64,000 nt of DNA from Chelonoidis abingdonii (taxonomy: Eukaryota > Chordata > Testudines > Testudinidae): assembly GCF_003597395.2 (NCBI RefSeq), contig NC_133770.1, positions 86,925,642-86,989,641 of the forward strand, written 5' to 3'. The notes below the pieces were generated by a model, which saw nothing but the letters and a program-made list of their open reading frames with translations, ran no database searches and was not told the DNA's origin. The position numbers and the translations under genes are program-made. Numbering within the stretch: the first letter of the stretch is position 1; each line of letters opens with the position of its first letter. Shown here piece after piece: positions 48,520 to 62,960 of the stretch.

Positions 48520-50065
48520 TAGTCACAGGTATTTTTAGTTAAAGTCACGGACAGCTCACAGGCAGTAAACAAAAATTCACAGCCCGTGACCTGTCCATGA
48601 CTTGTACTATTTAGCCGTAACTTGGGCCGGGGCCCCAGGGTGCTTGGAGGGGGCACGGTCTGGAAGCACCGTGGGGCTGGGGGCATGGTCCAGGACTCCT
48701 GCTGGTGGGGGGGGGGGAAGAAGGGGAGTTGGCAGGGCTGGTATTCTTCCTACCCGGCTCAGCATGTCCCTGCAGCTCCTAGGGGGAGGGAAGGCCAGGG
48801 GGATCCGCATACTGCCCCAGCCGAGCTCCGTTTCCGTAGCTCTCATTGGCTGAGAACCGCAGCCAATGGGCGCTGCGGGAGCGGTGCCTGCAAGTGGGTA
48901 CAGCATGCAGAGCCTCCTCAGCCTAGGTCAGGAGTTCCAGTGTTATGCTGGCCACTTCCAGGGAGCCTCCCCGAGGGGTGAGCGTGGGCCAGTGCAGCAT
49001 ACCGGTAAGAAGTGGCCGCTGGTACGGGTCTGTAAGCAGCCAATGGCCGGGGGCAAAAAGGGCAGCTGCCCTGGGGTCCCAGCAATTTGAAAGGGCCTGG
49101 CACTCCCAGTCACTGCTGAGCAGCAGCCAGAGCCCCGCGCAGTGCAGGCTGGGCAGCGTGGAAGGGCTTGCTGGGGGAGGCCTACCCCTGAGCCCCGTCC
49201 CTTCCACACAAGGCCTCACTCCTTCCAGGGGCCCGGAGCCAGGCTCCCCTACTGGTAAGTCTTATGTTACTTTCACCCCCGGCCTCCCCCCGCCCTCAGG
49301 TAAGCTCCACTCTGCATCCTCCCTTTCTCCTGCCCCAACCCTGAACTCCCTCCCATGCTCAAACTGCTGCTGGCCCAGGGGCTGCCTTAATTATAATCGT
49401 CTTTAATTACATGATCACATGATGTTTTCCCCCCACAGGACCCCAGTTCAGCCCATGGGCCACATGTGGCCCAATTAACACATAGCTGCAGCCTAGCTCA
49501 GCTGTGTGCTAAAGGCCGCAGGTGTGCACAGGGTCACAGGTTCCCAGCTGCCTGTGGTCCAGGTTATGCATTGTGGCCCGCATATGCGGTCCATAACGTG
49601 TAGTATGTTGAGAACCACTGAATTATGGGCCTGAAAGAGATAAAGCCCACATAGCCCCACCCTTCCAGATACAAGTGCCAGCTTCCAATTTTCCCCAGGA
49701 GTGCTCAGCCACCACTCAGCCTCAGGCCCCATCCTCACTCCACCCCTTCCTCCAACCCTGCCTCTTCCTGCCCCGGGCCTGGCCCCCACTCCACCCCTTC
49801 CCCCAAGGTATGCCCCTTCCCACCCAGTTCCACTCCCTCCCCCAAGCACGTCTGTCCTGACTCCTCCACCTCCCTCCCAGTGCCTCCTGCATGCCATGGA
49901 ACACCTGATCTGCAGTGGGCAGGAGGCGCTGGGAGGGAGGGGGAAGAGTTGATCGGCAAGGCCACCTGCAGGTGGGGAGCTTAATTGCCAGTGGATGCTA
50001 AGCACCCACTAATTTTTTTCTGTGGGTGCTCCAGGGCTGGAGCACTCACAGTCGGCACCTGTGCC
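48520..50065. mobile_element. Cluster of nested GC-rich non-autonomous elements
   Basis: At least three units can be told apart. The first, about 48,520-48,945, opens with gtcacggacagctcacagg and acagcccgtgacctgtcc, an inverted pair. The second is about 49,040-49,260 (ggggcaaaaagggcagctgc...). The third unit, about 49,430-49,620, ends with gttgagaaccactg, a hAT-type end. A fourth C-rich block at 49,690-50,065 has ggtgctccagggctggagca at its right side. All open frames here, up to 170 codons, are by-products of base composition. Edges uncertain. Confidence 0.5.
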
Positions 50066-50461
50066 TCCAGGCCTGCAGAGCATGCTCCAACTGGAAAGAA
50101 AGCTTAAAATAAAGCTACCCAGTTCAGTCAAGGAGAGGAAAACAGACCTACCCTAAGGGATCCTGGACATGGGTGCTGAAGAAGTCTCCTTGTGAGGAAT
50201 AGGACTTCATGCTGAGACCAGTTGGGACTAAAGGTTTAGCTGTCTTTTCTTTTGTTACCTGAGATTAGACTTGGAGCCATGAGAGACGGATAATAAAAAG
50301 CGGACCCAGGAAGGGTAATTTCAAGGGCACTGTAAGGCACTGGACACTTGACTGGGGAGTCTGGGCCTTGCCTCTGCTGCAGGAGAGGCATAAGCCATAT
50401 TCCAATCTCACTCCCACTTTGATAAAAGGGCATGGACATTGCAAACTGAGGTGAAGCTAAA

Positions 50462-50560
50462 TCCATCCTCAGATGAGGAACTGGAATTAAACGCCTTCCC
50501 ACTGAAAGGCAATACTGAGTACACTACCCGCTAGACCACCTGGCTCTGTTACAGTCCTCT
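50462..50560 (-). repeat. Possible tRNA-derived SINE head
   Basis: On the minus strand the sequence reads GGTGGTCTAGCGGGTAGTGT, an A-box-like tRNA start. TTTAATTCC-type text about 40 bp later could be a B box. It may be an old SINE (MIR or similar). It is not a functional tRNA: no acceptor stem or anticodon stem fits. Confidence 0.4.
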
Positions 50561-53005
<2,445 letters not shown>

Positions 53006-53657
53006 TTAGTGTTTCAGGTGGGAAAAAATGCAATACAAAGTAATTCTAGATTCCTTTCTCCCTATATTGCTAGCTTTTCAAATGCCACCAAATTTTTAAG
53101 AGGTCACTTTCCTACTCAAATCATACAATCAAAAATATAGAGGGAAGATACCTTTTGGCACAGGCCTCTCCCAACTTCCCTGTGTTCACAAGTACAGTCA
53201 ATTTTCCTCATACTAGTTCAACTGGTTAACAAAATACAACAGTTTAATAAAGATGGCCACCATAGTTATCTAGTGACAGAAGAAAACACTCCTATGTTGT
53301 AGATCAGAGTTCAGGGTCAAAGTTACATCCCTAGTTTCTGTGCCAGTGAGAGAGGGAAGTGTGAAAGAAGCAGGTACAGTAAGTCTTGGAGAAGGAGAGT
53401 TTTCCATCATTCTTGAGTAATCCCCTCTGGCCAACCAAGTATCTTTGAGAGGTGCCCAGGAGCTAAATTTATGTTGAAAGATGGGTTAATGCCAATAAAG
53501 TGCATTTCACAGCTTTGAAGGAGAGGAGGAAAAATGGCAGAAGTTTCTCCATTCCCTCAAAAAAAGAGCCTAAATGTGCAATGTCTAGTGTAGTTTCTGG
53601 TAGAATTGCTGGATATGCTCAAAACAAAAAGTAATAAAACATTCTGAGCATCTTTAA

Positions 53658-53983
53658 CAGTGTTTCTCAAACTGGGGTAGCCGCTTGTGTAGAGAAAGCC
53701 CCTGATGGGATGGGACGGTTTCTTTACCTGCCCTGTCTGCAGGTCTGGCCTATCGCGGCTCCCACTGGCCACACTTCACCGCTGCCGGGGGCTGCTGGAA
53801 GCTGCGGCCAGTAAGTCTCTCAGCCTGCGCTGTTTCCAGCAACTCCCATTGGCCTGGAGCAACGAACCGCAGCCAGCAGAAGCTGCGATTGGCTGGACCT
53901 GCAGACGGGGCAGGTAAACAAACCATCCCATCCCGTCAGGGGCTTTCCCTACACAAGTGGCGACCCCAGTTTGAGAGACACTG
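53658..53983. mobile_element. hAT-type element, 326 bp
   Basis: Perfect 8-bp target duplications, atctttaa at 53,650-53,657 and 53,984-53,991. Long inverted ends: CAGTGTTTCTCAAACTGGGG and CCCCAGTTTGAGAGACACTG. A second inverted pair lies inside (gaaagcccctgatgggatgg and its complement near 53,925). Non-coding and well preserved, so probably fairly young. Confidence 0.93.
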
Positions 53984-54339
53984 ATCTTTAACCAAGGATA
54001 TAGCTTCTTAGTGACTCAGTAAGTGCTGATTATTGAAACAATAAGAGAAAGTACTTAAGAAAAATGTACACATGGGACAGGAGGAGGCTGGTACTTCAAC
54101 TGACTTGTATTTTCCCAGTGAACATTGCAGTAACAAAGTAAAACCAATCACTACATTTATGACAGCTTCTATGACCAGCACAAAAGTAAACACATCTGCT
54201 CATAAGAGGTTAACATCTGTGCTAAAAAATGACTGAAATTAAGGAAGGGGCTTTAGGAGGAATCCATGACTTCACATCTACAAAGAAAACCCATTTAAGA
54301 CAAGGTAATTTGCCATCTAAAAGCTTAAAACATCACTAT

Positions 54340-54943
<604 letters not shown>

Positions 54944-55239
54944 TTACATCCAACAAATTAAGAAACGGCTTGTTTTCATCACTAACAAACACTACCTTGA
55001 ACGAAAAATTCAAAAATTGCTTAAATGTAAACATGTAATTATTTTCTTAATTCTTAAGATATGGCATTTAATACAAAAGGGTACTATTCATGTGATTAGC
55101 AATGATGACTGACCTTACAGAAAGTTTATAAACAAGACCTCCCACAAGAAAGTCTAATCAACATTTTACACATAGGATAATATAAGAGTCACAATATTAA
55201 ACTCCAAACTGCAAATTCTAAACAAAACTTAATCTACAA

Positions 55240-55450
55240 AGCCCCGTCGTACAAGTACTCTATGGCCAAGACATTACTAGGGAATTTTGGTACTACTACT
55301 GCCAGTTCATCTACCTGGGCACTAGCCCTAATGGAGACAGGGACACCAGCAGCCTCCAATGTATTTACCACATCAGTTAAACCAGCTAAAAACCAGTGGT
55401 AGCACTTATGAGCACGAATTTCTTGAAATTCCCTAGTGTAGACAAAGATA
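55240..55450. repeat. Possible MITE (ctagtgtagac end)
   Basis: Ends with ttgaaattccctagtgtagac and contains gggcactagccctaatggag, text I associate with short Harbinger-like repeats of turtles. The left boundary and any target duplication were not resolved. Confidence 0.35.
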
Positions 55451-58080
55451 ACGGGAAGTTACATTTGCTAACTGAACTGGTTTTGTGTTTTGAGACTCAA
55501 GGCAATGCCACAGACTCAGTTCTATTTTTCCCCCATCAGTTCTATCATTTTTCGACTTAGAAATCTAGATAATACAGTATTGTCACTTCCAAAGAAAAAT
55601 TTACCATTTATTAGTCATCCTAAATGTAGTCTTATTTGTACATCAGAAAGAATGTAAGTGGTTCACCATGTTTAGTAAGAAGCAAAGCAGACTTTTTTAA
55701 TGTGTATTTATTTTCTGTATCTGAGCACATATAAGTAATAGGAGCTATTTTTTTCTTGGTCTGAGTGAGCCTTTACTTTGAATTTCAAACAGAACTGGTA
55801 GTGAAATATCGTAACTATAACATATGAAGGGAAAATAGTGATTTGTAATTCTGCTTCTCTGAAAACAGCTTTTGAGAAGATTCTCATTCCCTGGCCTTAG
55901 ATTTCCACCGTCTGAGACTATGAAAGTATCAGCTCTACAACGGGGATTTATTTTGTTTCTTAGAAGAGGAGTAAAATACTGCTTTAAAAAAATCCCAAAG
56001 GACTATCCTGTGTAGGAAATGTAAACCATAAATGAGGGGGTAGGGGGAGGGGAGACACACACTTAGGCCAACTTCAAGTGAGGGATATCCCAAAATAAAA
56101 ACTTCTTTGTGACAGGAGATTTTGGCCTCCTCTACTTGGGAAACAAACTCTGGAGAATCAATTCCAAAATGGGATTCCCTCCTGGACACAGAATGTAAGC
56201 AGCAATATTATGTGCATTCACAGAGAGAAGAAACATATAGAGGAAACTGCTTTGCAGTTGTCAGAAGAGAGATTGTTTAGGACAGGCAGTGGCGACAGCC
56301 TTTTCTCTCATCAACTGAACCATGATGTCTTCCTGCTTCAGGCCAGCTATGTCATGATAAAAACCCCTGCTGCGCTGCCGCCATCAACCTCAGACACAAT
56401 TTAGACGTCCTCCTGGTAATTACTAGAAAAATCTACCTAACCTTCTTTTAAGTGCTTTAGTCTGCCCCAAAGACCACCTGACTTCAAGGTCCTGGGAAAG
56501 GAGCTGCAAGCATGAGAACAGTGGAAGGATGATAGGCTTATTAAAGTTATTACCCTTATGACAAATAAAACTTGTGGTTGAGCCATTAGGGCCTAAAATT
56601 TACTCACTTTACAAACTGAAATTCCTGCCACCAGGGGGAAAAAAAAAAAAAAGACTTTCCATGTAAGAATCTTAAGCTCATAGGAATTTAGTATTTCAAA
56701 AGGAGCTTTCATCAGATCACATTAATATCCTACATTATAAGGGGCGAGATATTTGCAAAAATCAGACTTCACATGAAAGTGCAGTCAAACAGAGCTATAG
56801 GTATGTATCAGAGGCACTGGCTCTCACCTCATATAACCTACATCAAAAGGAGGCTACACAGTTTTCCCATTCCAGATCTGCAGCCTCATGCATAAGATTC
56901 TTAAGCTCCTGGAGTTTCTATTCAGGAACACAACTGACCAGGATGTAGGATTTTTTATCCAAAGGTCTAACTGACCCTTGCCATGAAGTCATAGGGGTCC
57001 ACAGCTTCAAAGGTTGTAGCCACAAAGTAACAAAGAAGAATCCCAGTTCTGCAGCTCATGATTATGCCCCCATTCCCATCCCAGTACTATAAAAGTGGTG
57101 GGTCTTCTCTCTAGCAAGAAGCTCTCATGAGCAGGGTGTGAGACATAGCCAGCAGCATCTTCAAGGAAAATATTTTTTCCTCAACCATCTGAGAGAATGA
57201 AGCAGTTGTGTGAGGGATCTGCCACATCTTAACCAGATGGTCCAAAATAAGGTGCAAGGATACAGCAATGCTATTGGTGAAAGGTTCCTGGCCCAGGTAA
57301 CTCTAAGGCCTTTGTAGATTATTGGGCTAGCTGAAGATCTGTTTTTCTTCAACAGCTTCTGCAGAAAAACTGGCCAGAATTAGAATCCTCACCTGTGGAA
57401 TCAATACTAGTATTCCTCAGTAATAAAGGTGTAGTTGGCAAGAGATGCATGTTCTGGCTCATCTGAATCCAAAGAGCAGCAGTAGCTGCATCATAGCCTC
57501 TAACATAAATAGGGGAGGGGCACTGACAGCACCAGAAATTGTTGCTTCAACAGTGCCAACTCTGGGGCACATGCATGGACCTTGATACAAGAGGCCACAT
57601 CAAGCAATCAAACAAACTGCCCATACAGAATTAAAGAAATGTCTGAAGAATGGCACTGTAAGATTTGTGGTACCCTTTCAGCTTGGCATCAAAATTATCT
57701 CTGTTAAAGCAGCAAGGAAAACAGGAAGAAAAGCATGCAGAAACGCCCAAAATAACAGATTTAGAACTGTAACAGATCTGACTGGAAGGTAGGATTAGGA
57801 CACTAAGATACCTAAGGAGATGAGCTTGCATCCAGAAGGGATGGACTTGCAGCCATCCTGACTCTGCTCCTGTGAAGGAACTTCTTCTCTGGCAACAGTT
57901 AAAAATGACCTAAGTGGAACATCTGGAGGGCAGGATTCATACCCCACAGGGGCAGCACATGCTGGTCAGAAAAGCTCTGGTTCATAGAAAAAGGTTGAGA
58001 ATCCCTGGTGTAGACTTTCTGAGGCCCCCTCAACATGCTATAAAAACTCCACAGCCCACCTGTGCCACAACCACTGTTTT
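55451..58080. other. ULK4 intron 5' of the start codon, no gene seen
   Basis: Lies between the probable non-coding first exon and the start-codon exon. Open frames up to about 85 codons have no recognisable domain. Near 57,980-58,020 text such as ggttgagaatccctggtgta looks like a hAT end. Otherwise nothing supported. Confidence 0.45.
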
Positions 58081-58095
58081 TCTGCATATAAAAGC

Positions 58096-58288
58096 CAGGG
58101 CCAATGTTAGGGGGTAGCAAACGGGGCAGTTGCCTGGGGCCACACACTACAGGGTGCCCCACAAAGCTACATTGGTCAGGCTTCAGCTTCAACCCCAAGT
58201 GACAAGATTCAGGGCCCTGGGCTTCAGATCCAGGCAGTAGGATATTGGCTTTCTGCCCTGGGCGCCAGTGAGTCTAAAGCTAGCCCTA
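58096..58288. mobile_element. Short hAT-like element
   Basis: Fifteen-base ends cagggccaatgttag and ctaaagctagcccta form an imperfect inverted pair around 193 bp. Flanking 8-mers do not match, so the target duplication is lost or the edges are off. Confidence 0.5.
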
Positions 58289-58699
58289 TTTGGCAGACCC
58301 CTGGCCAAGAACCACTGGTCTACACTCAAGACTTTCAAGTCCTTACCAGGTAGGGGAGTTTCCCCAGTCTCATGCTGGTGAGCTGAGATCCAGGAGCGAG
58401 GTTCCACAGGGATTGTTACGGAAAACTGAAACTAGTTTGTTTTTTAAAGTTTCCAATACATGCAACTAACAAAGCTGTTCCAATTCTTTACCAGACTCAT
58501 TGGCTTGTGTATTGGATCCCCACCTTTCCCTCGTCAGTGGGTTCACAAGTAAAGCGTTGGTGGCAGGGATTATCAGACAGGACCTTAACACCGACCGGGT
58601 CTTTAAGTGCCACCATATCGTACGTATTCAATAGTAACTGATCTCAGACTATTATTTAAACAGCTCATCAGTCCCACTGACTTTAATGTATTTGCTCCG

Positions 58700-59450
58700 A
58701 GCCCTCTCCCTGCTAAGCCAGACTCGACCATTCACAGATGGGCGGCCGAGCCCAGAGCCCCGCACAGGCTACTGGAGGGCCCTGGGGCTGGCGGCGGCAG
58801 CCCTGCTGCTCGGGACATTTCACCCGGGCCCCATCTGAGTCCCTGCAGCCGCGCTGCCGGGAACTGTCCTGCCCAGGTGGCTCCCCTGTGCCGGGCTCGG
58901 CGCCCGCAGCGGAGACCCTCGGGCGGGGAGAGGAGAGTCAGACTGACCCCTGCTGCCTCCCGCGGCACGCGCCCCCCTTCCCTGCCGGGACAGCACGTGC
59001 GGCGAGTACCTGACGCTGGGGAAGGGGAAACCGCCGCCGGCGGCCGCAGAGAAGTAACGAGACGTTACAGCACTGCCGCCATCAACCAAACTCCTCGAGC
59101 CCCGCCCCACCCACGGGCCGCTCCACCGCAGCTGGCCGGGGCAGCCGGTCGGGAGGAGCGTGCCCTGGGCTCCGGAACGACAGACGCTACCACTAGGAAA
59201 CGCACCGCGGCCACAGCCGGCCCCAAGGGAGAAGCCGAGTCCGGCAGCCGGAAACCCCGAGCCGCCTACGGAGCGACACCCCCTCAACCTCGTGTGGTCT
59301 GAGCCAGCCCCGCCCCCGTATCTAAGATACAGCGTCGGACGCCAGAAACGGAACGGAGCGACGATTGGCCACGCAAATACGGGCGTACAAAAAGGCGGGG
59401 CTTCCAAAGGGTCCTAGCCCTGCTGTGCGGTTCCGGCTGGTGTTTTCTTG
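58700..59450. promoter_or_regulatory. ULK4: CpG-island promoter of ULK4
   Basis: About 750 bp of GC-rich DNA packed with CpG, in sharp contrast to the AT-rich flanks, and not delimited by transposon ends. It lies upstream of ULK4 exon 1 on the minus strand, where a housekeeping-type promoter is expected. No TATA box is evident. Open frames on both strands (up to 231 codons) result from CpG richness. A second transcript in the plus direction is possible but not shown. Confidence 0.75.
59010..59120 (-). other. ULK4: Probable ULK4 non-coding exon 1
   Basis: Inside the CpG island the minus strand has a good donor, CCAGCGTCAG|GTACTC, with the last exon base at 59,010 and GTACTC at 59,004-59,009. 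The coding exon at 54,794-54,931 has an acceptor just before its ATG, so an upstream untranslated exon is required. The upstream limit (transcription start) is a guess. Confidence 0.5.
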
Positions 59451-59589
59451 GGCCTGGGCAACGGTCTGCTGCGCCCCAGCGCTTTCCGTCCCAGCTCCCC
59501 GGCCCTGCATGCTACTGGTTTTGCCCTTGTTTGTGCCTTCTCCTGCCAGGCCACCCACGGGCTTTGGGTGCTGGCCCAGGGGGCAGAGA

Positions 59590-60000
59590 GCCACTGAGCT
59601 AAACGAGGAGTCCTTGTGGCCCCTCAGAGACTAGCACATTTATTTGGGCATAAGCTTTCATGGGCTAGAACCCACTTCATTAGATGCGTGGAGTGAAAAA
59701 TGCAGGAGCAAGTGTAAATACATGAAAGGATGGGGATTGCTTTACCAAGTGTAAGGTCAGTCTAAGGAGATAAATCCTTTAACGGCAGGCTATCAAAGGA
59801 GGAAAAATAACTTTTGAAGTGGTAAGAGAGTGGCCCATTTCAGACAGTTGACAAGGTGTGAGCAACAGCAGGGAGCAATTAGGATTGGGGAAATTAAGTT
59901 TCGGTTTTGTAATGACCCAACTATTCCTAGTCTTCGTTAAAGCCTAATTTGAATAAACTGTAATCCTGCATATAATGGAAACCACTTCAAGCTAGGAGGT
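59590..60000. mobile_element. Old amniote repeat related to the foldback family
   Basis: Reads aacgaggagtccttgtggcc, gggcataagctttcatgggc, cttcattagatgcgtgg and later tggcccatttcagacagttg. This is a repeat found widely in reptiles and mammals. It shares the 'agactagcac...cataagctttc.tggg...cacttc.t.agatgc' plan with the foldback element at 27,568-27,759, so both belong to one broad group. Confidence 0.6.
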
Positions 60001-61185
60001 GAGGTGGGGTGGGGTGGTATCCCCAGCTGTGCACCTAGTTCCAGCACCTATGCCCATGCCTGCCACTGCAGGGCAGGACAGAGCCAAATGGGGAGGCTAC
60101 AAGAGCTGGTGGTTAGAGCTGGGAGCTGGGGCTCCTGGTTTCTCTGCCTGGCTATGAGGCTTGTCTACGTTGTACTCTCCAACCTTGCTTTAACTCACAT
60201 AACTGGAAATATAGCACCCACAGACATGTAACACTCATGGTAGTTAACCCATGTTAATGTGTGATTAGAAACAAGTTCACAAGCCCTGTGTGTGATGGTG
60301 GGTGTAACACTAAACTTTCCCCTTCCCCAGTAACCTCCTCTCTGCAAAAAGGCTCATCATTAGCCATCTTCCAGGCCTGTTGAAGGTTACATTAACGTTT
60401 GTAAAATGCTTTGAGATCTTTCACGGCAAAGCATTGTGTAACTAAAGGTTATTAATATTTAAAACAGTTTATATATTTTTTATTCTGTGTAGCACCGACC
60501 CATGTATCTGGACTGTCTAACACTTTACATTACAATTTACTGTTTTCATGTGCTTGTAGCTTTGTCAGTTTAGGCTAACATTTTTTTGTGTTTAGTGTCT
60601 GCTTCAAGTTCAGTTTGCTGGGAAAGTTAGGTCCAATAGAGTTCAGCCATTTTTAAGGTCAATGAAAAATAGGTAGTTTTAGCTTTGTAACAAAATGAAT
60701 TATATTTTTAACAGTTCAAGGCTTCAGGAATTTGGAATAGGGTCTTGAAATTTCCCAGGAGGAGACGGCTGAAGATAGAAAAGAGATTTAGCTGTCCTCA
60801 AGCAAATCTCTTTAGATTTGACTAAATTATAAACAGAAAATTGTTATTTGTACATACAGAGTAAAACATTAAATGCTCATTCACTTTTTTGAATGTTTGA
60901 ATTCTTGCTCTGTTGCACAGCACTTGCTCCCAACTTCTCTAGAGACATCTGTATTCTGCTCCAATAACTGAAGTTAAACACATGCAGAATGGATTTCCCT
61001 TGTCTTCTTTATTCCACATAAATGAGTATTTAACTCACAGTATAAGTAAAATGAATAAGTAGATGTCAGGTAGTTTCTTGTAGTCAGCATAGAAAAAGTG
61101 GGCCTTAAGGAGGGATTAATTTAGGTTTTATAATTAATGCATATCTGATTCCTAGGACTCAAGGATAGCAGATATAGCTTAAAAG
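60001..61185. other. Intergenic sequence, nothing recognised
   Basis: Upstream of the ULK4 promoter. A G-rich start, then AT-rich sequence. No open frame with a domain, no named repeat. Confidence 0.5.
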
Positions 61186-61187
61186 AG

Positions 61188-61330
61188 AAAGCATGGTCTA
61201 ATGGTTAAAGCACAGAGCTGGGTTTCATTCCTTGATTTGACAGTGACTTTATGTATGACATTAGAAAAGTAACTTTCCTCTCTCTGCCTTAGTTTCTCCA
61301 GCTGTAAATGACAAAAACTAAACCCAAATA
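61188..61330 (+). repeat. MIR SINE
   Basis: The tRNA-like start (catggtctaatggttaaagcacagagctggg) is followed by the MIR core text gacagtgactttatgtatgaca...gaaaagtaac and cctctctctgccttagtttc. This is a typical mammalian-wide interspersed repeat in plus orientation; MIRs are shared across amniotes. Diverged and old. Confidence 0.8.
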
Positions 61331-62099
61331 ACTAAGTTATTCCCTCTTGTGATTCTCCCAGAGTGTCCTGTCATATATGTGTTAGATAATAAGTTTAGGA
61401 CAAGGATTGTCTTTATTTTTGTGTATTGGACAGTGCCAAATCCAATATTGCCAGCATTTAGTAAATAATAGTAAATAATTACAAAATCGGGAAACAGTGC
61501 CTGTGTCATCTGGACTGTTGTGAACATTAATGTATGTAAAGAATTTGAGAGCCTCACATGGAAGTTACTATAGCAGTACAAAGTACTGTAAATCAAAACA
61601 AACAAATGGAAACTTTGTTTTTGTCATCTTTAATTTTATTAAAGTAAATATTTTTAAATGGAGACTTTAATTATAAGAGCACATCCACCTCGTAGAAAGC
61701 AAACCATATCAGACAAACCACAGATTCAGTCTTGCAAAACAAATCTCTTCATAAGAAAGCCTTACAATATGAATAAATTAAGATACAAGTAGCTATATTG
61801 GCTCATAACATTTTTCCCCCAGCTGCTTTTAGCTAAGGGTTTATGAATTTCTTGGCTAATGCAAATTTCGCTGCAAATATCTTTATTTCCTGGCTGCGCT
61901 AGTGCAATTTGCTTTAGACTGGCTTCCCATGAACACCACTTGGAAGCTTCAGCTACTGTAGAAAGCAGTGCCCTATCTGCTTAGTAGACTGGGCTGGCAA
62001 AAACACATTACATGTGTATTCTGTGTACTGCTTTTGCTTCCCATCTGCTTCTGAGTGCAATTCGAAGTACTGCTTTTATTATGTATTACTGTATGCAAT

Positions 62100-62150
62100 G
62101 GAATGGTGATGTAGCCATGTTGGTCCCTGGATATTAGAGAGACAAATGTA
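62100..62150. repeat. Fragment of an amniote foldback repeat
   Basis: gatgtagccatgttggtccctggatattagagagacaa is the start of the same broad family as the element at 54,340-54,645. Only this end is present. Confidence 0.45.
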
Positions 62151-62399
62151 TTACTGTGACAGTTGGGATCAGGTGAGGCACTTCTGCTCACAGTTGCAGG
62201 CAGGTGGAAGATACTCAAAAGTGAGATGTGCTCCCTCCTGCACTCTGTCAGAACTTGAGTTTGTTAGACTTCAGATTCCGTGACCTCCATGACAAACTCA
62301 CAGTCTTACTCGTCATATATACAATTTAACAACTTTTTAATTGTTTACTATTAACTTGTTTGGGAACTAAGGTATTTTCCTCTGAGTTTGGGAGGGTTG

Positions 62400-62960
62400 T
62401 TTATCCATGTTTCCGTGTTCTACAAAGTTTCATGTATGCTTTGCAAGTGGGGTTGATGCTGGAGAAAATGCAAGACTTTCTTATGACTATAGGAGACTGC
62501 CTCAAACTTGATTCTTCAGATGGTGTGGTGTTTTGAGAGTCTGTTCTGATATCCATTTGGTCACTTATTGGCCTGTGTTCCTTCCATGTCTTCCTGATTG
62601 AGTGGAGTGTATATTTCACCATCCTCCAAGTCCATGTTTAGGTTGTCTTTGTAATGGGTGAATGTATTTGTGGTTTCATTGAAATATATTCCAATTCACT
62701 GCTACCTTATATCAAGGAGGATTTATTTTTAACTTGCACATTTAACTTGCTTTCAAGTACAGTACATGTTTTCTCCTGAGAAAGTAATCTGATCTTGACA
62801 AGGTCTTCTGTTTGTAGTTCTAGGAGATCTTTAGCTTGTTGGTTCACCAGATCTCTGGGATTAAAACCATGAGGTTTAATATCTAAACAACACCTTGATC
62901 TTTCTGAATCTGCAGTTGGCAAACTACAACGGAGAATTCTACAATTGGTCTTGAATGCTG
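62400..62960 (-). pseudogene. Possible gypsy integrase C-terminal remnant
   Basis: On the minus strand, 62,922-62,707 includes DLVNQQAKDLLELQTEDLVK followed by IRLLSQEK. This resembles the QQAKDLPxLxxGDxVRIRP block after the integrase core of Ty3/gypsy pol. 62,622-62,401 reads TPSEESSLRQSPIVIRKS, like the basic tail that ends such proteins. A stop and frameshift lie between (about 62,690-62,620). Identification is by general resemblance only. Confidence 0.4.

Noticed and set aside
50462..50560. A functional tRNA gene on the minus strand
   Set aside because: Only an A-box-like stretch is good; acceptor and anticodon arms do not pair. It is more likely an old SINE head.
58607..59302. A 231-codon open frame on the plus strand in the CpG island
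   Set aside because: It is Pro/Arg/Ala-rich, is matched by a 195-codon frame on the other strand, and shows no domain. Long open frames are expected in CpG-rich DNA lacking stops.
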